A DNA stretch of 64,000 nt from SHWC01 sp050173345. Its GTDB lineage: Bacteria; Pseudomonadota; Alphaproteobacteria; UBA828. The notes beneath the pieces were generated by a model that ran no database searches, was not told the origin of the DNA, and was given only the letters and a program-made list of their open reading frames with translations. How positions within the stretch are numbered: the first letter of the stretch is position 1; each line of letters begins with the position of its first letter. Below are positions 19,118 to 28,100 of the stretch, one piece after another. The translations under genes were made by a program, and so were the position numbers. The stretch lies in the NCBI GenBank assembly GCA_050173345.1, contig JBFXKW010000002.1:558001-622000 (forward strand), in the 5' to 3' direction.

Positions 19118-19717
19118 ATGAGCCGGGTATCGAGGACGCTCCTACGCGGTGTCGGCATTGGCCTCGGATGCCTGCTCGTCCTCGTCGCGCTCGATGCAAA
19201 CCAAGGCCATACCGCGAGCGAAGTGGAGGCATGGGCCGCGCTGCGCGGCGGCGGCCATGTCGCGCTGATCCGCCATGCCGACGCGCCGGGCTCGGGCGAC
19301 CCGCCCGGCTTCACGCCCGGCGATTGCAGCACGCAGCGCAATCTCGGTGATGCCGGTCGCGCGCAGGCAACGCGGATCGGCGATCTGTTCCGCGCCAACG
19401 GGATCGCCGAGGCGCACGTGGTTTCCAGCCAATGGTGCCGCTGCCTCGACACGGCGAACCTGATGGCGCTCGGGCGCGTGGAAGAGCTGCCGGCCCTCAA
19501 CTCGTTCTTCGGCGAGCCGGAGCGCCGGGAGCCTCAGACCGCGGCGCTGAAGGCGTGGCTTGCCGCGCAGGACCTGAGCGCGCCGCTCATCCTGGTGACG
19601 CACCAGGTGAACATCGTGGCGCTTGCCGGCGCCTCCACGCGTTCGGGCGAGATCGTGGTGGTCAGGCCGGGCGAGACGGGCGCGGTCTCGCTGGTCGGCA
19701 CGATCGAAACCGATTGA
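19118..19717 (+). CDS. Membrane-anchored or secreted histidine phosphatase family protein
   Basis: 199 residues. N-terminal hydrophobic segment (about 9-26) acts as signal anchor or signal peptide. The RHG-type motif is LIRHADAPG (R52, H53 as the phospho-acceptor), the second conserved arginine lies in the SSQWCRCLDTA region and the distal histidine in LVTHQVN. The family covers phosphoglycerate-mutase-like phosphatases; periplasmic members act on diverse phosphoesters. The ATG at 19118 was chosen because it starts the signal-like sequence; an upstream ATG at 19058 adds 20 unsupported residues. Convergent with the outer-membrane efflux gene, 6 bp apart. Confidence 0.82.
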   Translation: MSRVSRTLLRGVGIGLGCLLVLVALDANQGHTASEVEAWAALRGGGHVALIRHADAPGSGDPPGFTPGDCSTQRNLGDAGRAQATRIGDLFRANGIAEAHVVSSQWCRCLDTANLMALGRVEELPALNSFFGEPERREPQTAALKAWLAAQDLSAPLILVTHQVNIVALAGASTRSGEIVVVRPGETGAVSLVGTIETD

Positions 19718-19723
19718 GCGGAC

Positions 19724-21175
19724 CTAGCGGCCGGGCTGTCCGGCCTCGGCGCCCTCGCCGCCGAGCGCGCCGAATAGGTTCACCACCTCGATGCTGAGGT
19801 CGCGCTCAGCACTCGCAAGCTGCTGGAGCGAAGCGTTCCACTCGCGCTGGCTGTCGAGCACGTCGATGAAGCTGACGAAGCCGCGGCGATAGAGCTCCTG
19901 CGACTGGTCGAAGGCCAGCCGGTTGTTCCTGACCGCCTCGCTCAGAGCCGCGCGCCGCTCGACCAGGCTGCGATAGCCGAGGAGGGCGGATTCGACCTCC
20001 GCCAGCGCGTTGAGCAGCGTCTGCCGGTAGGCGAGCGTCGCCTGCACGACGCGCTCCTCGGCCGCCTCGACCGCGGCGTCGCGCTCGCCCGCGTCATAGA
20101 TCGTGTAGTCGACGAGCGCCGAGATCGCGGCCACCACGCTGCCGACCAGCCCGCCGCCGGTCAGCCCGGTCAGCCCCAGCGTCAGCGTGCCCGGCAGGGT
20201 GAAGCGCGGATAGAGATCGGCGACCGCGACGCCGACCTCGGCGGTCGCCGCGACGATCCGCAGTTCCGCCGCCTGGATGTCGGGCCGCCGGCGGAGCAGG
20301 TCGGCCGGCACGCCGATCGCCGGGCCGCCACCGGCGCGCGGGATGGCATTGTCCGGCGTGGCGAGCCAGAGATCGATCGTGCCCGGCGGCACGGCGAGCA
20401 GCACGGCGAGCGCGTTGCGGAAGCGGTCCGCCTGGCTGCGCAGCGGGCCGACATCGGCCTCGAGGTTGGCGACCGCGGCCTCGGCGCGCACTCGGTCGAG
20501 GCCCGGCGCGAGGCCGGCCTCGACACGGCGCGTCACCAGCTCCAGCGTCTGGCGTTGCAGCTCGAGCGAGCCCTCGGTGAGCGCGAGCAGGCGCTCGGTG
20601 CCGCGCAGCTGCACATAGGTCCGCGCGATCTCGGCCGCGGTGAGCCGGCGCGCCTCGCGCTGCAGCGCCTCCTGGCGGTGCGCCTCCGCCCACGCGGCCT
20701 CGCGGCTCCGCTCGATCCCGCCGAAGACGTCGATCTCCCACGAGCCCAGGAGCGTGGCGGACAACCTGCCTTCATGGTCGTCATCGTCGCGACCGCGGCC
20801 ATTGCCATTGCCGCTGCCGTTACCATCCTCGAAGGTCCGTTCGAACGCCGGCCCGCCGCTCACGCCGAGGCGCGGCTCGCGGCGCGTATCGACGCCACGC
20901 GCGACCGCATTCGCCTCGCGGGCGCGGCTCGCCGCGGTGCGCACGTCGAGATTCTCCTCGAGCCCCTGGGCGATCAGGGTGTTGAGCACCGGATCGCCGA
21001 AATGCCGCCACCAGGGGCCCTCGGCCGGCGCGCCGACGAAGGGCGCGGGCAGCGGCGCGTCGTAGACCACCGGAACCTCGGGGTCCGGCGGCACATACTC
21101 CGGCCCGACCTTGGTGCAGGCCGGCAGCAAGGCAAGCAGCAGGCCGGCGGCGAAGAGCGGCAGGCGGCGCGGCAT
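19724..21175 (-). CDS. Outer-membrane efflux lipoprotein (NodT/OprM family)
   Basis: 483 residues. Lipoprotein signal with lipobox LLPAC (C20), then two repeats of the TolC-like outer-membrane factor fold. It forms the trimeric exit duct of the RND pump encoded immediately upstream (6 bp gap). An odd low-complexity insert rich in Gly, Asn, Arg and Asp occupies residues 116-136 (about 20768-20830), a part of the first repeat usually compact in this family. Typical conserved segments are PADLLRRRPDIQAAE and LYRRGFVSFIDVLDSQRE. Confidence 0.93.
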   Translation of the reverse strand: MPRRLPLFAAGLLLALLPACTKVGPEYVPPDPEVPVVYDAPLPAPFVGAPAEGPWWRHFGDPVLNTLIAQGLEENLDVRTAASRAREANAVARGVDTRREPRLGVSGGPAFERTFEDGNGSGNGNGRGRDDDDHEGRLSATLLGSWEIDVFGGIERSREAAWAEAHRQEALQREARRLTAAEIARTYVQLRGTERLLALTEGSLELQRQTLELVTRRVEAGLAPGLDRVRAEAAVANLEADVGPLRSQADRFRNALAVLLAVPPGTIDLWLATPDNAIPRAGGGPAIGVPADLLRRRPDIQAAELRIVAATAEVGVAVADLYPRFTLPGTLTLGLTGLTGGGLVGSVVAAISALVDYTIYDAGERDAAVEAAEERVVQATLAYRQTLLNALAEVESALLGYRSLVERRAALSEAVRNNRLAFDQSQELYRRGFVSFIDVLDSQREWNASLQQLASAERDLSIEVVNLFGALGGEGAEAGQPGR

Positions 21176-21181
21176 CGGAGG

Positions 21182-24100
21182 CTAGGACCGGGACTCGGCA
21201 GAACCCGAAGCGGGCGCCGCGAGCGCCGCATCGTGCAGATGCGCGGTTTCCTCCAGCTCCTGCTGGAGCGCCCGGCCGAGGTCGCCGCGGCTGCGGCCGA
21301 GCGGCGCGAGCAGGCAGTAGACGATCGGCGTGATGTAGATGGTGGTGATGATGGCGATGCCGAGCCCGCCGACCACCACCCAGCCGATCGAGCTGCGCGC
21401 TTCGGCGCCGGGCCCGCCGCTGATGATGAGCGGCACGCCGCCCGCCATGGCCGAGATCATGGTCATCACGACCGGCCGCAGGCGTATCACCGCCGCGGCG
21501 CGCGCGGCCTGCGGGACCGACAGGCCCTGGTCCCTGAGCTGGTTGGCGAACTCGACGATGAGGATGCCGTTCTTGGCGATCATGCCGATCAGCATGACGA
21601 GCCCGATCTGGCTGTAGATGTTGAGCGAGGTGCCGGAGAGCCAGAGCGCGAGCACGGCGGCGGCGAGGCCGAACGGCACGGTGACCATCACGACGAACGC
21701 GCTGCCGAAGCTCTCGAACTGCGCGGCGAGCACGAGGAGGACCACGACCAGGGCGATCGCGAAGGTGATGAACATCTCCTGCGAGGTGTCCTCGATCGCC
21801 TGCGCCTGCCCGAGCAGCACGAGCCCCATGCCGGTCGGCAGCACCTCCGCAGCGATCGCCTCCAGCTTCTCGACCGCCACGTTGAGCGCGACGTCCGGCG
21901 CGAGGTCTGCCTGGATCTCGATCGCGCGCTGCTGGCGTTGGCGTTCGAGCTCGGTCGCGATCGCGCTTTCCTCCAGCCGGATCAGCGAGGAGAGCGGCAG
22001 CACGCGGCCATCGCGCGTCGAGACGTAGAGGTTCTGGAGGTCGTTGGTGTCGTTCACCGTGCCGAAGGCGGATTCGATCATGACCGGCACCGCCTCGTCG
22101 TCGACGTTGATCTCGGCGACTTCCGAGCCGTCGACCATGGCTTGCAAGGTGGAGGCAATGCCCTCGATCTCGATGCCGAGGTCGGACGCGCGCCGGCGGT
22201 CGATCGTGACGGAGAGCTGCGGCTGGGTCGTCGAATACTCCATCACCGGCGAGCGGATCTCGGGAACGCGCTCCTCGATCGCGGCGAGCAGCGCCAGCGC
22301 GGCCACGGTGATGCGGTCATAGTCCGGCCCGGTCACCGCGAATTCGAGCGCGGCGCCGCCGGTCCTGATGTTGAGGCTGTTGGGGTTGCGCACCGTGACG
22401 ATCGCGCCGGGGATGACGCTGAAACCCGGGCGCAGGCTGTTCACGATCTCCTGCTGGCCGCGCCGCTCGCCCCACGGCGCCAGCGGCGCGATGATGCCGC
22501 CGCGGTGCAGATCGCCCCGCCCGACGGTGGAGAGTATGTTCTCGACTTCGCCGCTCTCCACGAGCGGCTTGAGCAGCGCCTCCACCTTCGCGACCTGCCG
22601 ATCGCTGTAGTCGAGGTTCGCGCCGTCCGGGCCTTGCAATCGAATATCGATCATCCCGCGATCCTCGAGCGGCACCAGCTCCTGGTCGAGCGACTGATAG
22701 AGCGGCACGACCGCGACGACCGCAGCGAGGCTCAGCCCGGTGACCAGGAGCGGCGCCCGAAGGATCCAGTCGAGCGAGCGGGTATACGCCGCGACGGTGA
22801 AGCGCCCGAGCGCGAACAGCGGGCGGCGGATCAGGCCGGGCGGCGACATCTCGGCCTCCGAACGCACGATGCGCGAGGCCATCATGGGCACCAGGCTGAG
22901 CGAGACGAAGGCGGAAATCGCGACCGCGATGGCAAGCGTGATCCCGAATTCGGTGAAGAGCTGGCCGGACTGCCCTGGCAGGAAAGCGATCGGGACGAAC
23001 ACCGATACGAGGGTCGCGGTGGTCGCGATCACCGCGAAGAAGACCTGGCGCGTGCCGAGCACGGCGGCGGCGAGCCGCTTCAGGCCCTGGCGACGCACGC
23101 GCTCGATGTTCTCGAGCACGATGATCGCATCGTCGACGACGAGGCCCGACGCAAGGACCAGCGCCAGCAGCGTCAGGATGTTGATCGAGAAGCCGAAGAG
23201 CCAGATCACGGCGACCGTGCCGATCAGGGAGACCGGGATGGTGACCGCGGGGATCGCGGTCGCCCGGAACGAGCCGAGGAAGGCAAGGATCACCGCGATC
23301 ACGATCGCGACGCCGAGTACGAGCGTGAACAGCACCTCGTCCACGGCACCCTGTATGAAGATCGAATCGTCGGAGGTCTTGACGATCTCGGCGTCGCGGA
23401 GCTGGCGATTGAGGCTCTCGATCGCCTGATCAACGCCTGCCGATATCTCGATCGTGTTGGACTGCGCCTGCCGGATCACATTGATGCCGATCACGGGCCT
23501 GCCGTTCAGGCGGACATAGGAGGTCGCTTCCGCCGGTCCGTAGAAGACGCTCGCCACGTCGCCGATCTGGGTGGTGCCCGCGATGATGATCCGCTCGATC
23601 TCGGCTTCCTCGATGACGGAGGCGTCGGCGCGGACGAGAAGCTGCTGCTCGGTGGTCTTGATGCTGCCGGCAGGCACGTCCAGGTCGGCGCTCTCGAGCG
23701 CGCGCGCGACGTCGTCGATCGACAGGCGATAGCTCGCGAGCTTCTTCGGCTCGACGATGACGTTCAGCGTCCGGCGCTGGTTGCCGTAGAGCTGCACGTC
23801 GGCAACACCAGGAATGCTGAGCAGCTCGGGCACCACGCGGTCCTCGAGCAGCTTGGCGAGCTGCTCGTTGTTCAGCGTCTCGCTCGATGCCGAGAGCTGG
23901 ACGATCGGGTCCGCATCATCGTTGGCCTTGATGACGCGGAGGTTCTCGACGCCGGTCGGCAGGCGCCGCTCGACCTCGGCGATCGCCTCGCGCACGTCGT
24001 TGGCGGCGAAATTGACGTCGATCGAGGGATTGAAGTCGAGGAATATCCGCGCGTTCCCCTCTTCGCTCGCCGCGCGGATCGCCTCGACGCCGGTGACGCG

Positions 24101-24343
24101 GGCGGCTGCCCCTTCGAGGACGCGGGTCACCTCGGCGTCCATGGTCTCCGGCGCGGCGCCGGGATAATCCACCCACACGGTGACGGTCGGCCGCTCGATG
24201 GCGGGCAGCTCGCGCACCTCGACGCCGAGGATCGCGGCGAGGCCGGCGAGCACGATCAGGAGGTTCATCACGATCGCCAGGATCGGCCGGCGAACGCTGA
24301 TCGAGGTGAGGCCGCCGATGCGGCCGGGATCTTCAGGCGCCAT
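21182..24343 (-). CDS. RND multidrug efflux transporter, inner-membrane pump (AcrB/MexB type)
   Basis: 1053 residues with the HAE-1 layout: 12 membrane helices and two large periplasmic loops. The proton-relay aspartates in helix 4 are D404 and D405 (GLVVDDAIIVLENIER), and the helix 10 lysine is K924 (GMIAKNGILIVEF). The start at ATG 24343 overlaps the adaptor gene by 11 bp and yields the standard N-terminus (SISVRRPILAIVMN); an in-frame ATG at 24394 would lengthen it by 17 residues. Exports drugs, dyes, bile salts or similar compounds by proton antiport; specificity cannot be assigned. Confidence 0.96.
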   Translation of the reverse strand: MAPEDPGRIGGLTSISVRRPILAIVMNLLIVLAGLAAILGVEVRELPAIERPTVTVWVDYPGAAPETMDAEVTRVLEGAAARVTGVEAIRAASEEGNARIFLDFNPSIDVNFAANDVREAIAEVERRLPTGVENLRVIKANDDADPIVQLSASSETLNNEQLAKLLEDRVVPELLSIPGVADVQLYGNQRRTLNVIVEPKKLASYRLSIDDVARALESADLDVPAGSIKTTEQQLLVRADASVIEEAEIERIIIAGTTQIGDVASVFYGPAEATSYVRLNGRPVIGINVIRQAQSNTIEISAGVDQAIESLNRQLRDAEIVKTSDDSIFIQGAVDEVLFTLVLGVAIVIAVILAFLGSFRATAIPAVTIPVSLIGTVAVIWLFGFSINILTLLALVLASGLVVDDAIIVLENIERVRRQGLKRLAAAVLGTRQVFFAVIATTATLVSVFVPIAFLPGQSGQLFTEFGITLAIAVAISAFVSLSLVPMMASRIVRSEAEMSPPGLIRRPLFALGRFTVAAYTRSLDWILRAPLLVTGLSLAAVVAVVPLYQSLDQELVPLEDRGMIDIRLQGPDGANLDYSDRQVAKVEALLKPLVESGEVENILSTVGRGDLHRGGIIAPLAPWGERRGQQEIVNSLRPGFSVIPGAIVTVRNPNSLNIRTGGAALEFAVTGPDYDRITVAALALLAAIEERVPEIRSPVMEYSTTQPQLSVTIDRRRASDLGIEIEGIASTLQAMVDGSEVAEINVDDEAVPVMIESAFGTVNDTNDLQNLYVSTRDGRVLPLSSLIRLEESAIATELERQRQQRAIEIQADLAPDVALNVAVEKLEAIAAEVLPTGMGLVLLGQAQAIEDTSQEMFITFAIALVVVLLVLAAQFESFGSAFVVMVTVPFGLAAAVLALWLSGTSLNIYSQIGLVMLIGMIAKNGILIVEFANQLRDQGLSVPQAARAAAVIRLRPVVMTMISAMAGGVPLIISGGPGAEARSSIGWVVVGGLGIAIITTIYITPIVYCLLAPLGRSRGDLGRALQQELEETAHLHDAALAAPASGSAESRS

Positions 24344-25445
24344 CGCGAGGCCCGTCGGCGAGCGCCGCGCCTTCGTCCACGATCTCGACGGCATGGCCGG
24401 TGCGCAGGCGCTGCACGCCTTCGACGACCACGCGGTCGCCCTCGGTCAGCGGCGCATCGACCAGCACCCAGTTCCGCTCGCGCCTGAGCGCGCGCACCGC
24501 GACGCGCTCCGCCCTGTCCTCCACGATGCGCCAGACATAGGCGCCTTCGCGGTCCCACTGGACGGCGATCGAAGGTACCGAGGGGAAGCGCTTGCCCTGA
24601 AGCGCGAGGCGGATGGTGAACGACATGCCGGGGCGCAGCCGGTCCTGCTCGTTGGGGAGGCTGGCGCGCACCCGCAGCGTCCGCGTCGTCGAATCGATGC
24701 GGCTGCCGACGGACTCGACGGTGCCGACGAAACTCTCGCCGGGCAGCGCCCAGGTCGTGGCGTTGACCTCGCCGCCGAGCGCGACGCCGTAGGCAAAGGT
24801 CTCCGGCACCTCGAAATCGACCATGACAGAGGAGCGATCGTCGAGCGTGGCGATCGGCGTCGCTTCCGTGACACGATCGCCGACGAAGACGTTGGAAAAG
24901 CCGATTACGCCGGCGAACGGCGCGACGAGGGTCCGGTTCTGGAGCGCGAGCTCGGCCTGGGCGAGCTGGATGCGGGCGGCCGAGAGCGCGGTACGTGCGC
25001 GATCAACCTCGATCGAGGAGACGGCACCGCTGGGTTCCGCTTCCTCGTGGCGCTTCAGTTGCTGCTGCGCGTCCTTGAGCGCCACCCGCGCAAGATCGAC
25101 CGCGAGCTTGTCCTCGTCGCGGTCGAGCTCGAGCAGCGGGGCGCCTTTCTCGACATGCTGGCCGGCGACGAAATGGACGGCGACGACCCTGCCGGCGGCC
25201 TCAGGATAGAGCGTCGCCGCGTTGAGCGCCTCGCCCGTGCCGACCGCCTCGACCACGGCGGCATCGCTCGAATAGCGCACGGCCTCGACGACGACCGGCG
25301 CCGCCCGCGCCGCCTCTTCGGCGCGGCCGGGGCTGACGGTTCCCTGCGTCTCGTCGATGAAGATGCCAAAGGGATCAAAGGCCAGGACGGCAGCAACGAG
25401 CCCGCCGATCGCCACGAGGATCCCGAGCTGCTTGACCAGTGACAT
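24333..25445 (-). CDS. RND efflux periplasmic adaptor (membrane fusion protein)
   Basis: 370 residues. N-terminal membrane anchor (about 6-24), two half-lipoyl segments (about 78-108 and 170-200) around an alpha-helical hairpin (110-168), then beta-barrel and membrane-proximal domains. It bridges the RND pump and the outer-membrane factor encoded next. ATG 25445 is supported by AAGGGGA upstream; a frame from 25511 adds an arginine-rich stretch without support. First gene of the three-gene operon. No regulator gene is adjacent, but an inverted repeat lies 80 bp upstream. Confidence 0.93.
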   Translation of the reverse strand: MSLVKQLGILVAIGGLVAAVLAFDPFGIFIDETQGTVSPGRAEEAARAAPVVVEAVRYSSDAAVVEAVGTGEALNAATLYPEAAGRVVAVHFVAGQHVEKGAPLLELDRDEDKLAVDLARVALKDAQQQLKRHEEAEPSGAVSSIEVDRARTALSAARIQLAQAELALQNRTLVAPFAGVIGFSNVFVGDRVTEATPIATLDDRSSVMVDFEVPETFAYGVALGGEVNATTWALPGESFVGTVESVGSRIDSTTRTLRVRASLPNEQDRLRPGMSFTIRLALQGKRFPSVPSIAVQWDREGAYVWRIVEDRAERVAVRALRRERNWVLVDAPLTEGDRVVVEGVQRLRTGHAVEIVDEGAALADGPRDGA

Positions 25446-25838
25446 TCGTCCCCTTTCGTCGCGGCGGAGCACCCGCCCGGTCCCCCAGATGCGCGCCACG
25501 GGCCCCGCCATGGCCGGCCGGGCGTTTTGATTCTAGGTCAAAACCAGGCGCATGCGTTCTAGTTTGTCTCGTGGCGGCAGCGCGGCGCGCGGCCGGAGGC
25601 GGCGCGGTTCGCCCGCCTTTCGGGCCGCGTATCGGCGGTTGAACGGTTGGGGGCCGTGATTCCGTCTCCCGCGCCGGCCGATTCCTTTCGTCATGAGCAT
25701 GGCCCAAGCCACAGAATCAGAACGCCCCGGGAGCGACATCCGTAGACCAAACGGGCAGGCCGGCAAAGTGTTAAATATCCGTAACATAGCCAAATGGATC
25801 GCGGCTCCCCGCCCAATGGGACGCGCCGAGCGACCCCG
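25446..25838. other. Divergent intergenic region between efflux operon and brkB
   Basis: No gene is supported. It contains GTTTTGA-N7-TCAAAAC (25524-25544), a plausible repressor site for the efflux operon, and, near the brkB side, an AT-rich patch with TGTTA-N8-TAACA (25769-25786) that probably belongs to the brkB promoter. The middle part is GC-rich without recognisable features. Confidence 0.5.
25524..25544. promoter_or_regulatory. Inverted-repeat operator candidate for the RND operon
   Basis: GTTTTGA and TCAAAAC separated by seven bases, about 80 bp upstream of the adaptor start. The arm length and spacing suit a TetR- or MarR-type dimer. The regulator is not in the window's neighbourhood, so the assignment rests only on position and symmetry. 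Confidence 0.4.
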
Positions 25839-26675
25839 ATGAAACGCCCCGCGCTCCTCTCCATTGCCGTCGCCACCGTCCGGCGCTTCCTCGACCATGA
25901 CGGCCTGCAGAACGCAAGCTCGATCGCCTATGCGGCGCTGCTCGCGGTTCTGCCCTTCCTGGTCGCCGTGATCTCGCTCGGTACGCTGATCCCGATGCCC
26001 GGCTTCGAGACCGAGATCGCGGACCGCTTGTTCGACGTGTTTCCCGCGCAGGTGGCGGGCGCGCTGCGGCCAGCCGTGCAGGAACTGTTGGAGACGCCGC
26101 GCAGCGGCCTGTTCGGCCTCAGCCTGCTCATCGCGTTGTGGACGTCGTCCTCGAGCATCGAGGCGCTGCGCGCCGCCTGCAACCAGGCGCTCGACACCGG
26201 GACGCCCCGGCGCTGGTGGCGACGGCGCCTGCAGGCGATGCTCGTGGTGCTGGTCGGGGCAATCGGCTTCCTCGGTCTCGGCTTCCTGCTCTATGCCGGG
26301 CTGCTGGCCGAGGCCTGGGTCGGCGTCAAGACACCCGGCGATGAGGATGGGGAGGCCGGCATCGACGTGCTGCGCCTGATCCTCCTTTCGCTCGTCGCCG
26401 TCGCGTTCGTGGCGTTCCTGTTTCGCGTGCTGCCGCGGCGCCGGCTCGGCTGGCGGCGGATCCTGCTCGGCGCCTGCGCCGTCGTGGCGCTGTGGGCGGC
26501 CGGCACCGCCTGCCTCTCCTCCTACATCGATGCGGTCTCGCAGGTGAACCCGATCTATGCCAGCCTCGGCGGGATCATCGGGGTGATGATCTTCTTCTAC
26601 TTCTTCGCGCTGGCGATCGTGCTCGGCTTCGAGCTGGTGGCCGAACTCGAAGCGCGCGCCGCCCAGCCCGCCTGA
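25839..26675 (+). CDS. YihY/BrkB-type inner-membrane protein
   Basis: 278 residues with about six membrane helices. The N-terminus VRRFLDHDGLQNASSIAYAALLAVLPFLVAVISL and the C-terminal YASLGGIIGVMIFFYFFALA region match the family, which is widespread and of unsettled function despite the name ribonuclease BN. The start at 25839 gives the usual N-terminus; an upstream ATG at 25794 adds 15 residues. Neither has a good RBS. It is followed after 41 bp by the diiron protein gene. Confidence 0.88.
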   Translation: MKRPALLSIAVATVRRFLDHDGLQNASSIAYAALLAVLPFLVAVISLGTLIPMPGFETEIADRLFDVFPAQVAGALRPAVQELLETPRSGLFGLSLLIALWTSSSSIEALRAACNQALDTGTPRRWWRRRLQAMLVVLVGAIGFLGLGFLLYAGLLAEAWVGVKTPGDEDGEAGIDVLRLILLSLVAVAFVAFLFRVLPRRRLGWRRILLGACAVVALWAAGTACLSSYIDAVSQVNPIYASLGGIIGVMIFFYFFALAIVLGFELVAELEARAAQPA

Positions 26676-26716
26676 TGTATCATCGCTGCGAGACATCCGC
26701 CGGCGGAGGGGCAGCC

Positions 26717-27445
26717 ATGGCGAACCACAGCGCAACCGACACGACGATCGACGAGATCGAGGACGGCATCTATCGCATCTTCACCCCGATCGAGCTGCCG
26801 GGCGCAGGCGGCTTCTCGTTCAATCAATACCTGATCGTCGACGATGAGCCGCTGCTGTTCCATACCGGGCTGCGCAAGATGTTTCCCGTGATCCGCGAGG
26901 CTATCGCAAGGGTGATGCCGCCCGAGCGGCTGCGCTGGATCTCGTTCTCGCACTTCGAGGCCGACGAGTGCGGCGCGCTGAACGAGTTCCTCGCCATCGC
27001 GCCGCGCGCCGAGCCCCTGTGCGGCCGGATCGCGGCCATGGTCTCGGTCGACGACGTTGCGGACAGGCCGGCGCGTACGCTCGCCGACGGCGAGACGCTC
27101 TCGCTCGGGCGCCGCACGGTGCGCTGGTTCGACACCCCTCACCTGCCGCACGCCTGGGAGTGCGGCATGCTGATGGAGACGACGCGCGCGACATTGCTGT
27201 GCAGCGACCTGTTCACCCAGCCGGGTTCCGAGCATGTGCCGGTCACGGAAGGTGACATCCTTGGCCCGAGCGAGGCCGCCCGGCGCGCCTTCGACTACTA
27301 CGCCCATGCTAAGAACACGGGCGCCATGATCGAGCGCCTGGCCGCAACGAATCCGAAGACGCTCGCCTGCATGCACGGCAGCGCGTGGCGGGGCGACGGT
27401 GCCTCGATGCTGCGCTCGCTCGCGCGTGCGCTCGAGGCGAACTAA
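26717..27445 (+). CDS. ODP-like diiron beta-lactamase-fold oxidoreductase
   Basis: 242 residues. The metallo-beta-lactamase fold carries the ligand spacing of flavodiiron proteins: H79-x-E81-x-D83 with E84 where a second histidine usually sits, then H145 (or H142), D164 (CSDLF) and H220 (CMHGSAW). Glutamate in place of the first-motif histidine is the mark of diiron oxygen- or NO-reacting members rather than zinc hydrolases. There is no flavodoxin domain, so it is the stand-alone ODP type that needs an external electron donor. Role inferred as oxygen, peroxide or NO detoxification or sensing. RBS GGAGGGG lies just upstream of the ATG. Confidence 0.78.
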   Translation: MANHSATDTTIDEIEDGIYRIFTPIELPGAGGFSFNQYLIVDDEPLLFHTGLRKMFPVIREAIARVMPPERLRWISFSHFEADECGALNEFLAIAPRAEPLCGRIAAMVSVDDVADRPARTLADGETLSLGRRTVRWFDTPHLPHAWECGMLMETTRATLLCSDLFTQPGSEHVPVTEGDILGPSEAARRAFDYYAHAKNTGAMIERLAATNPKTLACMHGSAWRGDGASMLRSLARALEAN

Positions 27446-27551
27446 GCGGCGAGCATCGCGGAACCCGTCCCCGCGCTGATCGGTTTGCTTCGAAGCCGGC
27501 CCGGCGCCGCGCGCCCTGCCGGCGGCGTCGCTTTGCCGGCAGGGGAAGTGC

Positions 27552-28100
27552 GTGACCGTACCGGAACCGATCCTGGAAGCGCTGATCCGTCTCTCGGCCG
27601 CGACGGCTGCCGGCATGGTGCTCGGCATCAATCGCGACCTGCGCGGTAAGCCGACCGGGATACGCACGCTAGGCCTCGTGGCGCTCGGCTCGGCGGTGAT
27701 CACCGTGGCGACGATCAACGTCGCGGGCATGGAAGGGCATCCCGACGCCATGAGCCGCGTGATCCAGGGCTTGATTCAAGGCGTGCTCGTCGGGATCGGC
27801 TTCATCGGTGCCGGGGTGGTTCTCCATGGCCCGAAGCCGTTCGAGGTCTATGGCCTCACCACGGCGGCAAATGTCTGGCTCACGGCCGGGATCGGCGTCG
27901 CTTGCGGACTCGGCGCATGGCACGTCGTCTGGGTCGGCGTGCTCCTCGGTTTCCTCCTGCTGGTGGCCCTCCACCCTCTCGAGAAGCGCATCGAAGCACC
28001 GCCCTCGAACCCGCGCGACGGCAATCATGACCGAGGCCCTCCGGCATCGGAACGAACGTCCCGATCGCGTGTTGAGAATCGGAAGGAGAGCGTCAAATGA
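27552..28100 (+). CDS. MgtC/SapB family membrane protein
   Basis: 182 residues with four or five membrane helices in the first 140 residues (LSAATAAGMVLGINRDLRGKP, IGFIGAGVVLHGPKPFEVYGL, TTAANVWLTAGIGVACGLG), the MgtC signature. Members modulate magnesium or ATP-synthase-linked stress adaptation. The C-terminal tail (from about 147) is hydrophilic and short, without the ACT-like domain of Salmonella MgtC. GTG start with AGGGGA upstream. The ORF overlaps the dodecin gene by four bases (ATGA), implying co-translation. A weak EcfG-like sequence precedes it (27460-27485, -10 GGTT), not strong enough to call. Confidence 0.9.
   Translation: MTVPEPILEALIRLSAATAAGMVLGINRDLRGKPTGIRTLGLVALGSAVITVATINVAGMEGHPDAMSRVIQGLIQGVLVGIGFIGAGVVLHGPKPFEVYGLTTAANVWLTAGIGVACGLGAWHVVWVGVLLGFLLLVALHPLEKRIEAPPSNPRDGNHDRGPPASERTSRSRVENRKESVK

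Noticed and set aside
20555..24487. 1310-codon plus-strand open frame opposite the RND pump genes
   Set aside because: It is antisense to well-supported RND and outer-membrane factor genes and has the His/Arg/Asp-rich composition of a GC-driven shadow frame, with no domain.
27460..27485. EcfG-like promoter before the MgtC gene (GGAAC-N17-GGTT)
   Set aside because: The -10 differs from CGTT at its first base, so it is weaker than the six called sites; kept only as a possibility.
28049..28073. EcfG-like promoter before dodecin (GGAAC-N16-TGTT)
   Set aside because: It lies inside the MgtC gene, has an imperfect -10 and is very close to the dodecin start, whose overlap with the MgtC gene already explains expression.
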